DNA of 64,000 nucleotides from Paenibacillus curdlanolyticus YK9 (lineage in GTDB: Bacteria > Bacillota > Bacilli > Paenibacillales > Paenibacillaceae), in the NCBI RefSeq assembly GCF_000179615.1, contig NZ_AEDD01000015.1:35486-99485 (forward strand). The letters are read 5' to 3'. The translations under genes were made by a program, and so were the position numbers. Shown piece by piece: positions 32,805 through 40,954 of the stretch. Position 1 is the stretch's first letter. Each line of letters begins with the position of its first letter. Below the pieces are notes generated by a model. That model saw only the letters and a list, made by a program, of their open reading frames with translations. It had not been told where the DNA came from and searched no databases.

Positions 32805-33242
32805 TTATTCCTGTGGAATGGCATCGAGAAACGATTGGTTAAACTTGCCGAGCAGCTCGCCGAACCGCTCGCGGTCTTCCTCGGGCCACTCGCTCAGCAT
32901 ATTCTGGATAAAATTCAGCCGTATTTCTTTGAATTGCGCCAGCATTTGATTGCCAAGCTCCGTCTTATGCAGCTCATAGGACCTGCGATCATTCGGGTCC
33001 TGAACCTTGTAGACGTACCCTTTTTGCTCGAGGGCGGCAGCTTGTCGACTAACGGTCGAAATATCGAGATGAAGCCCGTCCGCCATTGCTTTAACACCTG
33101 CGGGACCATGGGCGGCAATGTAATGCAGCAGCAAATAAGCGGACCGATCCAGATTGCCCAGTTTCCGATTGGATAAGAACGTGATTCGGCGCAAGAGCAA
33201 TGCCATCTCAAGCTCAATCGTTTCGATAGATGGATCGTACAT
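32805..33242 (-). CDS. MarR family transcriptional regulator
   Basis: A 145-residue winged-helix regulator. The start is ATG at 33242, seven bases after GGAGG; the upstream ATG (33248) is too close to that site. The recognition region is VKAMADGLHLDISTVSRQAAALEQKGYV, and the wing contains DPNDRRSYELH. A GTGC/GCAC inverted repeat in the short upstream region (about 33256-33286) could be its operator. No target gene adjoins it on the same strand, so the regulon is unknown. Confidence 0.88.
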   Translation of the reverse strand: MYDPSIETIELEMALLLRRITFLSNRKLGNLDRSAYLLLHYIAAHGPAGVKAMADGLHLDISTVSRQAAALEQKGYVYKVQDPNDRRSYELHKTELGNQMLAQFKEIRLNFIQNMLSEWPEEDRERFGELLGKFNQSFLDAIPQE

Positions 33243-33326
33243 AACCATACCTCCAACTGTGCAATATGCATCTATCGTAGCACAATGGCCAACGTTTTAA
33301 CATTGCTGGGGACAGCTTTGCCCTGC

Positions 33327-33345
33327 CGTTATACTTTGTACAACG
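33327..33345. repeat. single 19-nt hairpin of the dispersed family
   Basis: CGTTATACTTTGTACAACG has the same 7-5-7 layout as the clustered elements. It lies between the MarR start and the AbrB-type gene end and is followed by AGAAAGG, much like the first hairpin of copy B. Confidence 0.6.
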
Positions 33346-33423
33346 AGAAAGGTGTGCGCGGCCTGTCCCGGGGGTTCTCCGACCGCGGTCCGCACTCAAC
33401 TCCAATACAACGCTAAGCACAAA

Positions 33424-33466
33424 ATAGGGGAGCCCTCAGCCATTGTGGCTTTTGGACGCCCCCATA
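33424..33466 (-). terminator. terminator of the MBL-AbrB operon
   Basis: GGGGGCGTCC pairs imperfectly with GGGCTCCCC around an inner AGCCA-CAA-TGGCT hairpin, followed by TATTTT on the minus strand. Confidence 0.8.
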
Positions 33467-33469
33467 AAA

Positions 33470-34624
33470 TCAGGATGCTTGCTTTGCTCGTTCGCGCCGT
33501 TCGATTGCCCGGAACGTTAAGCGAATCAGCGGCGGAACGGCGAAGTAGATCATCCATGTTCGGAAAACTTGATAACAAGTTACGATGGACAGATCGGCGT
33601 GTACCTCATTCGCGATCAAGCCCATTTGGTCCATGCCGCCGGGCGCCAAGCTAAGAAACGATGTCGCCGGCGACACGTCATGCAGTACCCCGAGCAGCAC
33701 GCTTAAGCCGAAGGCGCCGCCCATGAGCAGCACGCCGCTCAAGAGGGCGAGCGATGCCATACGCAGCTTGTTTGTCAAATTCTCAGGCTTCAGCAATAGT
33801 CCGACGTAGGTGCCGATAATAAACTGCGCAGTATTCAGGACGCTTAAGGGCAGCACCGGGCCATGGACGCCGGACAAGTGGAGCGCTGCCGTGACGATCA
33901 TAGGCGCGAGGACGAATGCTGACGGAAAACGGTAACGCTTCGCAAGGAGCGAAGCGCTGACGCATATCGCCCCATACAGCAAGATATGGGCGTCCATGCC
34001 GCTCCAGTCGGCAGCCGCTCTGCCCGCGGCGATTGCGCCAGACGCCCCTTCAGCATGGCTAGCTCCGAACAGGGGGCTGAATATAAGCAGCGGCACGCCG
34101 AAAATGATCATAAGCAGGCGGGATACTTGCAGGAACGTTATGATCGTAATGTCGATGCCTTTGGTATCCTCGGCGAGGACAAGCACTTGATTTAATCCGC
34201 CCGGGATGCTCCCCATGAGTATCGTCGGGAACGAGATGCCGGATAATTTGGATATGATAACGGCAATCAGCACGCAGAACAGCAATAGAAGCGTCGTCAT
34301 GAGCACCATGGTCGGCAGCTGATGGCGCATTTGGCCCAATGTTTCAACTGTAAAAGACAAGCCGATGGAGTAGCCGATCGTAATGAGAGCTCCATTGCGA
34401 AGCAGCCCAGGCCAGGACGGCTTAATGAACGGTAGCGCCCGCGTCCCCGCCAGCATGAAGGACATTGGGCCGAGCAGCCAAGGCAGCGGGATATTCAGCC
34501 ACTTGAACAGAAGCCCGCCCGCGAGGGCAGGCAGTGCAGTGAACAGCAGCCGAACGACGGGATGCGAGAGGCGGGTATGGGCGTTCGGCGAAGAGGGTTC
34601 GGTAGATGGCAGGCTGCTGCTCAT
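33470..34624 (-). CDS. AbrB-type membrane transporter (PF05145 family)
   Basis: A 384-residue membrane protein with two similar halves of about five helices. Each half holds a glycine-rich signature: MGSIPGGLNQVLVLAEDTKGIDI (about 150) and SLAPGGMDQMGLIANEVHADLSI (about 325). This is the family named after E. coli AbrB (not the Bacillus regulator); members are putative transporters. The N-terminal 20 residues are Ser/Pro-rich. It lies 5 bases after an MBL hydrolase gene, so the two are co-expressed. The substrate is unknown. Confidence 0.88.
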   Translation of the reverse strand: MSSSLPSTEPSSPNAHTRLSHPVVRLLFTALPALAGGLLFKWLNIPLPWLLGPMSFMLAGTRALPFIKPSWPGLLRNGALITIGYSIGLSFTVETLGQMRHQLPTMVLMTTLLLLFCVLIAVIISKLSGISFPTILMGSIPGGLNQVLVLAEDTKGIDITIITFLQVSRLLMIIFGVPLLIFSPLFGASHAEGASGAIAAGRAAADWSGMDAHILLYGAICVSASLLAKRYRFPSAFVLAPMIVTAALHLSGVHGPVLPLSVLNTAQFIIGTYVGLLLKPENLTNKLRMASLALLSGVLLMGGAFGLSVLLGVLHDVSPATSFLSLAPGGMDQMGLIANEVHADLSIVTCYQVFRTWMIYFAVPPLIRLTFRAIERRERAKQAS

Positions 34625-34629
34625 GGCAG

Positions 34630-35388
34630 CTACGCCTGCGCTGCTGCGGCTAGCTCCGCAATACGCTTGTTCACGTCAGGTCCGCTATAACGCCCGCCGT
34701 GGTAAGCGATGACCGTTTCGATGTCGTAAGCGGCCAAGCGCGACAACGATTGGGTTGCAAGCGTAAGATCCGGCGTCATGGCAGGGATCGGGCCGCACAG
34801 TACGCCGTCGGCAATGACCATGGCGTCGCCTGCGATAAGTGTTTTGCTCGCATGGTGGTACAAGGAGACATGGCCTGGCGTGTGGCCCGGCGTATGGATA
34901 ACGGTCAGCCCTCCGGCGATAGACAGCGTCTGCCCGTCGATGATAGTGTCGGTTACATTTTGGCGTTCGCCCGAGAAGGTCCGTTCGAACGATTCGCGCA
35001 GCGCAGCAGGCATTGCCTGCAGCAGCATCGCGCGCCGCTCCGGCGGGAATTTGATCGGTGTTGTCGTGCCATTGATTGCCGATTGATCGCCTTCGTGTGC
35101 ATAGACAGGCAGTTGTCCGTCTGCGGCATGCTTCTCCAGCCATTCCGGGAGACCGCCGATGTGATCGATGTCTTGATGGGTAAGCACAATGCCGCGCAGC
35201 CTCAGCTGCTGCGTATCGATGTCCCCTTGCGCGATCAGCGATTGGGTTTGTTCATAATAGCCGGGCATGCCCGTATCGATTAGCCAGTAGCCGGTTTCGT
35301 CAATCATGACGGTCGGGTTCAAGATCATCGAACGTTCACCGGCGGACACGTGAAGTTCAAGCATTTCGATTTGTGGTGCTATTCTCAT
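34630..35388 (-). CDS. MBL fold metallo-hydrolase
   Basis: A 252-residue metallo-beta-lactamase fold enzyme. The metal motif is LTHQDIDHIGGLPEW (H-x-D-x-D-H type, near residue 70). Further ligands lie in HTPGHTPGHVSLY (about 165), AGDAMV (about 187) and YHGGRYSGPDV near the end. It is cytosolic and zinc-dependent, with unknown substrate. It is the first gene of the pair with the AbrB-type gene and divergent from a TetR gene. A perfect AAGGAGGTGAG lies about 36 bases before the ATG, too far for it, so an upstream non-ATG start is possible. Confidence 0.88.
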   Translation of the reverse strand: MRIAPQIEMLELHVSAGERSMILNPTVMIDETGYWLIDTGMPGYYEQTQSLIAQGDIDTQQLRLRGIVLTHQDIDHIGGLPEWLEKHAADGQLPVYAHEGDQSAINGTTTPIKFPPERRAMLLQAMPAALRESFERTFSGERQNVTDTIIDGQTLSIAGGLTVIHTPGHTPGHVSLYHHASKTLIAGDAMVIADGVLCGPIPAMTPDLTLATQSLSRLAAYDIETVIAYHGGRYSGPDVNKRIAELAAAAQA

Positions 35389-35458
35389 TTGGAATCGCCA
35401 AAGCCTCTTAATCGAAGCCGTGGCTCACCTCCTTGTGCAGGCTTATTTGATTGGTGAA

Positions 35459-35470
35459 AACTCATGAGTT
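35459..35470. promoter_or_regulatory. palindrome between MBL and TetR genes
   Basis: AACTCATGAGTT is a perfect 12-bp palindrome in the divergent promoter region. It is a good candidate operator for the TetR protein encoded at 35560. Confidence 0.5.
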
Positions 35471-35559
35471 CAATATATGACCTTATAGTTTTCGTGTCAA
35501 CAGCCAGCATTGACCTGCTCACTTGATCGTGGCAAGATGAGGTAGGGTGGTGCTGACGA

Positions 35560-36441
35560 ATGGAACAGTTGAAACGTGCCAAAATCATAGATACCGCAAT
35601 TGTCGTATTTCGGGATAAAGGCTACGCTGCCGCATCCATGCAGGACATTGCAGAAGCTTGCGGGATGGCGAAGGGAAGCATATATAAGCATTTTAATTCT
35701 AAGGAAGATTTATTTACCGAGGCGTTCACCGCATGCCATCAGCTGTTATTTGCGCAAGCGGAGGAGCTGGATCGTACGATGTCGGCGAACAAGCTGCATT
35801 CGAAGGAACGGCTGCGGAGCAAGATCGAGCTGCTCATGGATTACGCTATTGAATATCATCTGTTTTTGTTTGATTTCAAAGAGCTTCCGATTAAGGACAA
35901 CGAACGATTTCGAGAGGCTTGGAAAAATAAAAAGGCCACGCTGCTCGCTTGGCAGCGGGACTGTCTGATGGAAGCGTACGGTCCGTCGCTCCAGCGTTAC
36001 ATATGGGATGCCGTCGCTGTATTCCGCGGCGTTCTGACGGAATACTTAACCCACGCGAATCAGCGCACGCTGTCGCTGTCGATGGCAGAGCTTGCGGCTT
36101 TCATCGTCGCTCGTCTGGATGCGGTCGTGACAGACCTGATCGAGACGGCGCCAGAGCCAGTGCTCGTGGAGGCTAACGCCTATTTTCATCATCTGAATCC
36201 GATGGACGAGCAATCGCGACAGCAAGTGCTGCTGCAATTGCTCGCAGGGATACAAGCTTTCATTCAAGGGCTGGACATGGCGGAGCGTTCGAAGGGCGAG
36301 CTGCTGGAGGTGGCGGGGCTGCTGCAGACCCAACTGGAGCAAGAATCGCCGAATTCGCTGCTGACGCGCGTGTATATGGCTTATTTGGACACGCAGCCGG
36401 AGCTTCGTCCAAGCATTCGCCAGCTGAAGCACATGCTGTAA
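35560..36441 (+). CDS. TetR/AcrR family regulator (long C-terminal domain)
   Basis: A 293-residue regulator, longer than the usual 190-220. Residues 1-50 hold the helix-turn-helix (AAASMQDIAEACGMAKGSIYKHF). The C-terminal region is entirely helical, with an extended end (residues 205-293) rich in Gln and Leu. It is divergent from the MBL-AbrB operon and probably represses it. Downstream is a 51-bp repeat array starting right after the stop codon. The ligand is unknown. Confidence 0.9.
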   Translation: MEQLKRAKIIDTAIVVFRDKGYAAASMQDIAEACGMAKGSIYKHFNSKEDLFTEAFTACHQLLFAQAEELDRTMSANKLHSKERLRSKIELLMDYAIEYHLFLFDFKELPIKDNERFREAWKNKKATLLAWQRDCLMEAYGPSLQRYIWDAVAVFRGVLTEYLTHANQRTLSLSMAELAAFIVARLDAVVTDLIETAPEPVLVEANAYFHHLNPMDEQSRQQVLLQLLAGIQAFIQGLDMAERSKGELLEVAGLLQTQLEQESPNSLLTRVYMAYLDTQPELRPSIRQLKHML

Positions 36442-36449
36442 GAGAAGCG

Positions 36450-37070
36450 GCGGATGCGCCGCATGAGAGAATAGGGAATAAAAACCTGCTCTATCGGCTC
36501 GCGGATGCGCCGCATGAGGGAATAGGGAATAAAAACCTGCTCTATCGGCTCGCGAATGCGCCGCATGAGGGAATAGAGAATAAAAACCTGCTCTATCGGC
36601 TCGCGAATGCGCCACATGGCGGAATAGGGAATCAAAACCTGCCCTATTGGCATGCGAATGCGCCGCATGAGGGAATAGGGAATAGAAAACTGCTCTATCG
36701 GCTCGCGGATGCGCCGCATGAGAGAATAGGGAATCAAAACCTGCTCTATCGGCTCGCGGATGCGCCGCATGAGGGAATAGGGAATCAAAACCTGCTCTAT
36801 CGGCTCGCGAATGCGCCGCATGAGGGAATAGGGAATAGAAAACTGCCCTATTGGCTCGCGAATGCGCCGCATGAGGGAATAGGGAATAAAAACCTGCTCT
36901 ATCGGCTCGCGAATGCGCCGCATGAGGGAATAGGGAATAGGGAATAGAAAACTGCCCTATTGGCTCGCAGGCGAGCCGCATGGCGGAATAGGGAATAAAA
37001 ACCTGCCCTATTGGCTCGCAGGCGAGCCGCATGGCGGAATAGAGAATAAAAACCTGCCCTATCGGCATTC
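36450..37070. repeat. 51-bp tandem hairpin array 1, about 12 units
   Basis: Units repeat every 51 bp, marked by ATGCGCCGCATGAG at 36453, 36505, 36556, 36607, 36658, 36709, 36760, 36811, 36862 and 36913. Two divergent units follow (about 36973 and 37024), and one unit has a 7-bp internal duplication. Each unit contains (C)CTAT(T/C)GG and GAATAGGG, which pair as a hairpin, with GCGAATGCGCCGC between. Because 51 is divisible by three, frames stay open on the minus strand, but no start site or composition supports coding. Confidence 0.85.
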
Positions 37071-37078
37071 AAATCAAG

Positions 37079-37122
37079 ACCGTTGTCCATGCCCGCTAGG
37101 GTCGGGGGCAACGGTTTTATTT
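37079..37122 (+). terminator. terminator after the TetR gene and 51-bp array
   Basis: ACCGTTG pairs with CAACGGT around a GC-rich loop with TCC/GGG pairing, followed by TTTATTT. Confidence 0.75.
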
Positions 37123-37144
37123 CAATTACTGAGGAGGAGTGCTG

Positions 37145-38077
37145 ATGTCCAGCTTCCAAACAAATGAGAACGTAGTGCCGGAGCAGGCGCAAGCATGGGT
37201 GTTGCAATCGATCGGCAAAGGCGCGGAGTGGATAGCGTCCAATCGGCTGAAAGGCGGGGTGTCCGCTGCGGTGTATGGCGTGACGCTTCGCGTTGGCGAA
37301 GACAGCGTACGGGTTGTCCTTCGGCTGTTTGATAACGAGGATTGGCTTCGGCAGGAGCCTGATTTGGCGCGGCATGAGGGCACTGTGCTGGAATGGGTAT
37401 CGCGCACCGATGCAACGGCGCCGCAATTGATCGCTTATGATGAGACGGGCAGCTTGGCTGGCATGCCTGCCGTGCTCATGTCGCATCTGCCGGGGGCTGT
37501 CGACCTGATGCCTATAGACCAGGCGCAATGGCTGGATGAGCTCGCGGCCGCGCTGTCCCGCATCCATTTAACGGATGCGAATGACCTAACGTGGGCATAT
37601 TTTACCTACCAAGATGTTTCCGTTTGGGAAATGCCGACTTGGTCTGTGCATACAAACGATTGGGCGCAAATTCAAGCAATTGTGCGGGGGCCGCGGCCGG
37701 CATTTGACCCCGTATTCATTCACCGCGACTATCATCCGACGAACGTGCTATGGGAAGCGGGCAAAATAAGCGGCGTAGTCGACTGGGTCAATGCGTGCAT
37801 TGGGCCTGCCGGCGTGGATGTCGGGCATTGCCGGATGAATCTTGCGCTGCTGTTTGGCACGGCTGCGGCAGATCAATTTTTGGAAGCGTATCTCCGCCAT
37901 GCTGGCGAACGTTTTCGTTACGATCCCTACTGGGATGTGATCACGATGGCCAATTTTTTATATGGCCCACCTGGCGTTTACCCAGGCTGGACGGCGCTTG
38001 GCGTTTCCGGACTGACAGATGCGCTCATGGCCGAGCGGACGGATCACTATATGAAGAGTTTGCTGCAGCGCCTTTAA
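37145..38077 (+). CDS. aminoglycoside phosphotransferase (APH) family kinase
   Basis: A 310-residue kinase-like protein starting at ATG 37145, just after GAGGAGGAG. The catalytic loop is FIHRDYHPTNVLW (Asp as base, Asn as metal ligand, about residue 200) and the metal loop is GVVDWVNACIGPAGVDVGH (about 217). The N-lobe begins with RLKGGVSAAVYGVTLRVG. It phosphorylates a small molecule with ATP, possibly an antibiotic, choline-like or homoserine-like compound; the sequence does not decide. It is a single gene. Confidence 0.88.
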   Translation: MSSFQTNENVVPEQAQAWVLQSIGKGAEWIASNRLKGGVSAAVYGVTLRVGEDSVRVVLRLFDNEDWLRQEPDLARHEGTVLEWVSRTDATAPQLIAYDETGSLAGMPAVLMSHLPGAVDLMPIDQAQWLDELAAALSRIHLTDANDLTWAYFTYQDVSVWEMPTWSVHTNDWAQIQAIVRGPRPAFDPVFIHRDYHPTNVLWEAGKISGVVDWVNACIGPAGVDVGHCRMNLALLFGTAAADQFLEAYLRHAGERFRYDPYWDVITMANFLYGPPGVYPGWTALGVSGLTDALMAERTDHYMKSLLQRL

Positions 38078-38123
38078 TCCATTTTTTGACGGCGTAATTC
38101 GAGTGTTGATCTCTAAGAAAGTC

Positions 38124-38174
38124 GCCTAAAAACCGATATAAATGGAAGAGAGAAATCGGAGAAATCGGTTTAGG
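38124..38174. promoter_or_regulatory. hairpin upstream of the coiled-coil gene
   Basis: CCTAAAAACCGAT and ATCGGTTTAGG pair around a 27-base loop about 130 bp before the coiled-coil gene. There is no T run. It may end the preceding transcript or be a leader structure; a TATAAT lies further on at about 38233. Confidence 0.45.
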
Positions 38175-38263
38175 TCATTGGAACTAATTAAATTTAGGCA
38201 TAAGGTCTCACCTTACGGGGAGGCAATTCCTCTATAATAGTAATGATATAGTTCGACATGGTG

Positions 38264-38278
38264 TGTCAATTATTGACA
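38264..38278. promoter_or_regulatory. perfect palindrome before the coiled-coil/deacetylase genes
   Basis: TGTCAATTATTGACA is a perfect 15-bp palindrome between a TATAAT (about 38233) and the start codon. It looks like a repressor operator in the leader. Confidence 0.55.
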
Positions 38279-38306
38279 TTTTAACTGAAAAGGTGTTGAG
38301 CAGGAA

Positions 38307-39023
38307 GTGATTTCTCCTTTTTTCAAGAAGAAAGAGACAACAGACAAGCAAGCGGACCAAAATCTTAAAAAAACGAACGCTTCTACGCAGCCTCTAGAGG
38401 GTCAAGGCGAAGAACGTGCTGATGAAGTTTTTGTAGAGGACGTACAGTCCGTCATGGCTTCGGTAGGCAAAGCGAATATGGATAAGAAATCGCTTGATTT
38501 GGTATTTGCCGTAGAGCAAATTATTCAAGCTAGACAGCATGCGGAATTGAGCATTTATGAACTCCAAGACCGTTTGACGCATTCCGCCGGGCATGTCGAT
38601 CGCCTCAATCGCGATCTTAAGAACCTCAATAAAGTGATCGATGAGCGTGAGAAAAACATTCTTGAGCTTGAGCAAAAGCTGACGGAGAAAAACCTCAAGG
38701 TCGATCAAGTGATGGAGGATTATCGGGAGCTGCAAGGCACGATGACCGCCGAGATTGAGGAATTGAAGAGCGTAATAGATCTGGAGCAGCAGAAATACGG
38801 CAGCTTGCTGCAAAAGCATAACGAAGCATTGTCAGATAAAGCCAAGAAAATTAATGATCTCGAGGACAAGATCGGAAGACTCGAAGTTGAGAACTCACAC
38901 ATGAAGCAGAAGTACGAATCGATGCGCCAAGAGAAGAATTATTTGTCCAATATGATCAGCGACTTCACGAGTCGTATGTCCGCGCCGCTTGGGCAAGGCA
39001 AGAACGATCGCGCAGGCGATTAA
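38307..39023 (+). CDS. cytosolic coiled-coil protein
   Basis: A 238-residue protein that starts at GTG (MISPFFKKKETTDKQ). Residues 60-225 form an almost unbroken coiled coil with heptads such as LNRDLKNLNKVIDEREKNIL. There is no signal peptide or membrane helix. It lies 47 bases before a membrane-anchored polysaccharide deacetylase gene whose N-terminal 140 residues are cytosolic, so it may interact with that protein. No named family is recognised. The ribosome binding site is weak (AAAAGGTG 12 bases away). Confidence 0.65.
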   Translation: MISPFFKKKETTDKQADQNLKKTNASTQPLEGQGEERADEVFVEDVQSVMASVGKANMDKKSLDLVFAVEQIIQARQHAELSIYELQDRLTHSAGHVDRLNRDLKNLNKVIDEREKNILELEQKLTEKNLKVDQVMEDYRELQGTMTAEIEELKSVIDLEQQKYGSLLQKHNEALSDKAKKINDLEDKIGRLEVENSHMKQKYESMRQEKNYLSNMISDFTSRMSAPLGQGKNDRAGD

Positions 39024-39070
39024 TATCGATGTCCTTGTCACGAGGGTAGGAGAAAGACGAGGACCTCTTC

Positions 39071-40426
39071 ATGGAAAATTACACTGTCCAGATGATAGAG
39101 CTATTAGCGCTCAAGCAAAGCTCCACTGGTTATCAGATGGAGCTTATCATAACCCGAAACGATGGAATCGTGTTCAACGATGTCCTTGAGATAGATACAT
39201 ATACGTACGACCAGCTATCCCTGCTGCAGCCGCTGGGCAACCGTGTCCGGCTCTCGCTGTACGCAAAGTGGGACCCTTATCAGCGAAGCTATTACAGCAC
39301 GCTGGTCCGCGTGAACGGCACGTTTAGGGAAACGCTTTATTTTGCTTGTTCCGAGGACTATGTGTCGCGGTTGAAGGAATTAAAACATTTCTCGCCTAAG
39401 GATATGGGCATTGAAAATGCTGGATCAGGGCAGACAACGGCGGAGCCGTCGGCATCAGGGAAGTCCAATGCGGTGGGAATCATCCAGTTGGGTCAGAATC
39501 GGTGGACGATGACACTGCGATGGCTCGTTATTGGGATTATGCTGCTGCTGCTGTTCCTTCGGGCGAACGATTTGCTGTTTAACGATCCAGCGATAGCTAG
39601 CAGCTCGAATGTGACGATGCCGCTGACGCAAGGCCCTACGATTACAAAAATCGAGACGAATGGCGTAGGGCTTGCCCCGGCTGGCTTCTTGCGAGAGATG
39701 CCTGAGATGCCGGACGAGAAACGGCAGGCGAATGAGCTGGCTGTGGTGAACAAGCCGGCAGCCCAGTCGGAAAGCAAGCCAGCGGTTAAGCCTGCGAAGC
39801 AGAAACAGCCGGCGGCGAACAAGCCGAAGCCCGCATATGGTATCATGAAGCTTTCCGCGGACGAGTACACCTATGACTTGCCTAAAGGCTATGTGGCACT
39901 GACGTTCGATGATGGACCGTCAGTTTACACGAAGCAGCTGATTGAAATTCTGAAGGCTAACGATGTGGCGGGGACGTTCTTGTTCATTGGGAGCAACGCG
40001 AAGCGATACCCGGATATTGTCGAATATGCGTACAAGCAGAACATGTCCGTGGGCAACCACTCTTGGGACCATAGCAAGCTGACGCGCATGAACAAGCAAA
40101 GCAGCGAAGCGAATATCGCGAAGGCGAACAGCGAGCTGGACAAGGACGGGGCGAAGTCGGTTACGGTGTTCCGGCCTCCATATGGATTAATTAATGATGC
40201 ATTGGCGGGCGCAGTGAAAGATCAGCAGATGAAGGTGCTAATGTGGAATCGCGATCCGGAGGATTGGGATGCGAATACGCGCGATGAAATTATTGAGTAC
40301 TTCGAGAAGATCAATCCATCCGGCGGTATATACGTCCTGCATGAGAAGAAGCATACGGTAGAAGCGTTGCCTGCAATCATCCAATACTTAAAGAAGAAAC
40401 AGCTGAAATTCGTCATTTTTCAATAA
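39071..40426 (+). CDS. membrane-anchored polysaccharide deacetylase (CE4)
   Basis: A 451-residue type II membrane protein. Residues 1-140 form an unrecognised cytosolic domain, residues about 148-168 the membrane helix, and 185-255 a Pro/Lys/Ala-rich wall-spanning linker. The CE4 NodB domain follows (about 270-451), with Asp280-Asp281 (TFDDGP), His330 and His334 (NHSWDH), FRPPYG, MWNRDPEDW and LHEKKHT. It should remove N-acetyl groups from peptidoglycan or another wall polymer outside the membrane. It is probably co-transcribed with the coiled-coil gene upstream. Confidence 0.9.
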   Translation: MENYTVQMIELLALKQSSTGYQMELIITRNDGIVFNDVLEIDTYTYDQLSLLQPLGNRVRLSLYAKWDPYQRSYYSTLVRVNGTFRETLYFACSEDYVSRLKELKHFSPKDMGIENAGSGQTTAEPSASGKSNAVGIIQLGQNRWTMTLRWLVIGIMLLLLFLRANDLLFNDPAIASSSNVTMPLTQGPTITKIETNGVGLAPAGFLREMPEMPDEKRQANELAVVNKPAAQSESKPAVKPAKQKQPAANKPKPAYGIMKLSADEYTYDLPKGYVALTFDDGPSVYTKQLIEILKANDVAGTFLFIGSNAKRYPDIVEYAYKQNMSVGNHSWDHSKLTRMNKQSSEANIAKANSELDKDGAKSVTVFRPPYGLINDALAGAVKDQQMKVLMWNRDPEDWDANTRDEIIEYFEKINPSGGIYVLHEKKHTVEALPAIIQYLKKKQLKFVIFQ

Positions 40427-40441
40427 GCGATGAACGTTGCA

Positions 40442-40480
40442 AGGGTGTCCCGAAGCCACAATGGCTGAAGGGCACCCTCT
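40442..40480 (+). terminator. terminator of the deacetylase gene
   Basis: AGGGTGTCC pairs with GGGCACCCT around the inner hairpin AGCCA-CAA-TGGCT, followed by CTTTG. The inner loop sequence is the same as in the terminator at 33424-33466. Confidence 0.8.
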
Positions 40481-40578
40481 TTGTTTGCGCTGCGGCATCG
40501 GTTGGCGTTCGTGCGTGCATTAATCAGATTAATAGCAAGCAGTCTGCTCATTGCATTTCGTACCAAACCTACCTTACT

Positions 40579-40597
40579 CGTTGTACAAAGCGCAACG
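40579..40597. repeat. single 19-nt hairpin of the dispersed family, inverted
   Basis: CGTTGTACAAAGCGCAACG has the 7-5-7 layout. Its reverse complement, with loop CTTTG and flank AGTAAGG, resembles the single copy at 33327. A decayed copy may lie at 40549. Confidence 0.55.
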
Positions 40598-40686
40598 GCA
40601 TAGCAATTAGATAAGAGGAAGAAACTTCGTTCTGCGAAGCTGCCTTAGCAGGTCTATGTGGAGCAAATGAAAGGCTGCCCTAAAAG

Positions 40687-40919
40687 TGATATGCTCCACT
40701 TAAGGTAGACAGGTGAAATAATAAAACCTGTGTTGCCGTAAAGGGAGCATTTTTCATGTCTAAAAAAGAACATACAGCGGCTATTGACGATTACATTCAC
40801 TTTTACAATCACGAACGGCTACAAGCAAAACTAAACGGCCTAAGTCCAATGGAGTTCAGGACGAAGGCCGCTTAATTAGCTTTTATTTTTTGCCTGTCTA
40901 CTTGACGGGGTGCAGTTCA
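40687..40919. mobile_element. internally deleted IS3-family element (MITE-like)
   Basis: The 233-bp element has imperfect terminal inverted repeats: TGATATGCTCC...GTAGACAGG on the left, and on the right the complement of TGAACTGCACCCCGTCAAG..TAGACAGG. The right end is typical of IS150-group IS3 elements. Possible 3-bp target duplications AAG flank it. Inside is only the fused start and end of the transposase region. Confidence 0.75.
40756..40875 (+). pseudogene. IS3 transposase remnant (orfA start fused to orfB end)
   Basis: A 39-residue frame. The first residues (MSKKEHT) fit an OrfA start and the rest (IHFYNHERLQAKLNGLSPMEFRTKA) is the typical C-terminus of IS3 OrfB. All catalytic DDE residues except the end region are missing, so it is inactive. 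Confidence 0.85.
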
Positions 40920-40954
40920 AAGTCTCTTGATGACTTTTGGACAGCCTCTTTGTG

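Noticed and set aside
36046..37068. 340-codon minus-strand frame through the 51-bp array
   Set aside because: It stays open only because the unit length is a multiple of three, two frames are open at once, and it continues as antisense of the TetR gene.
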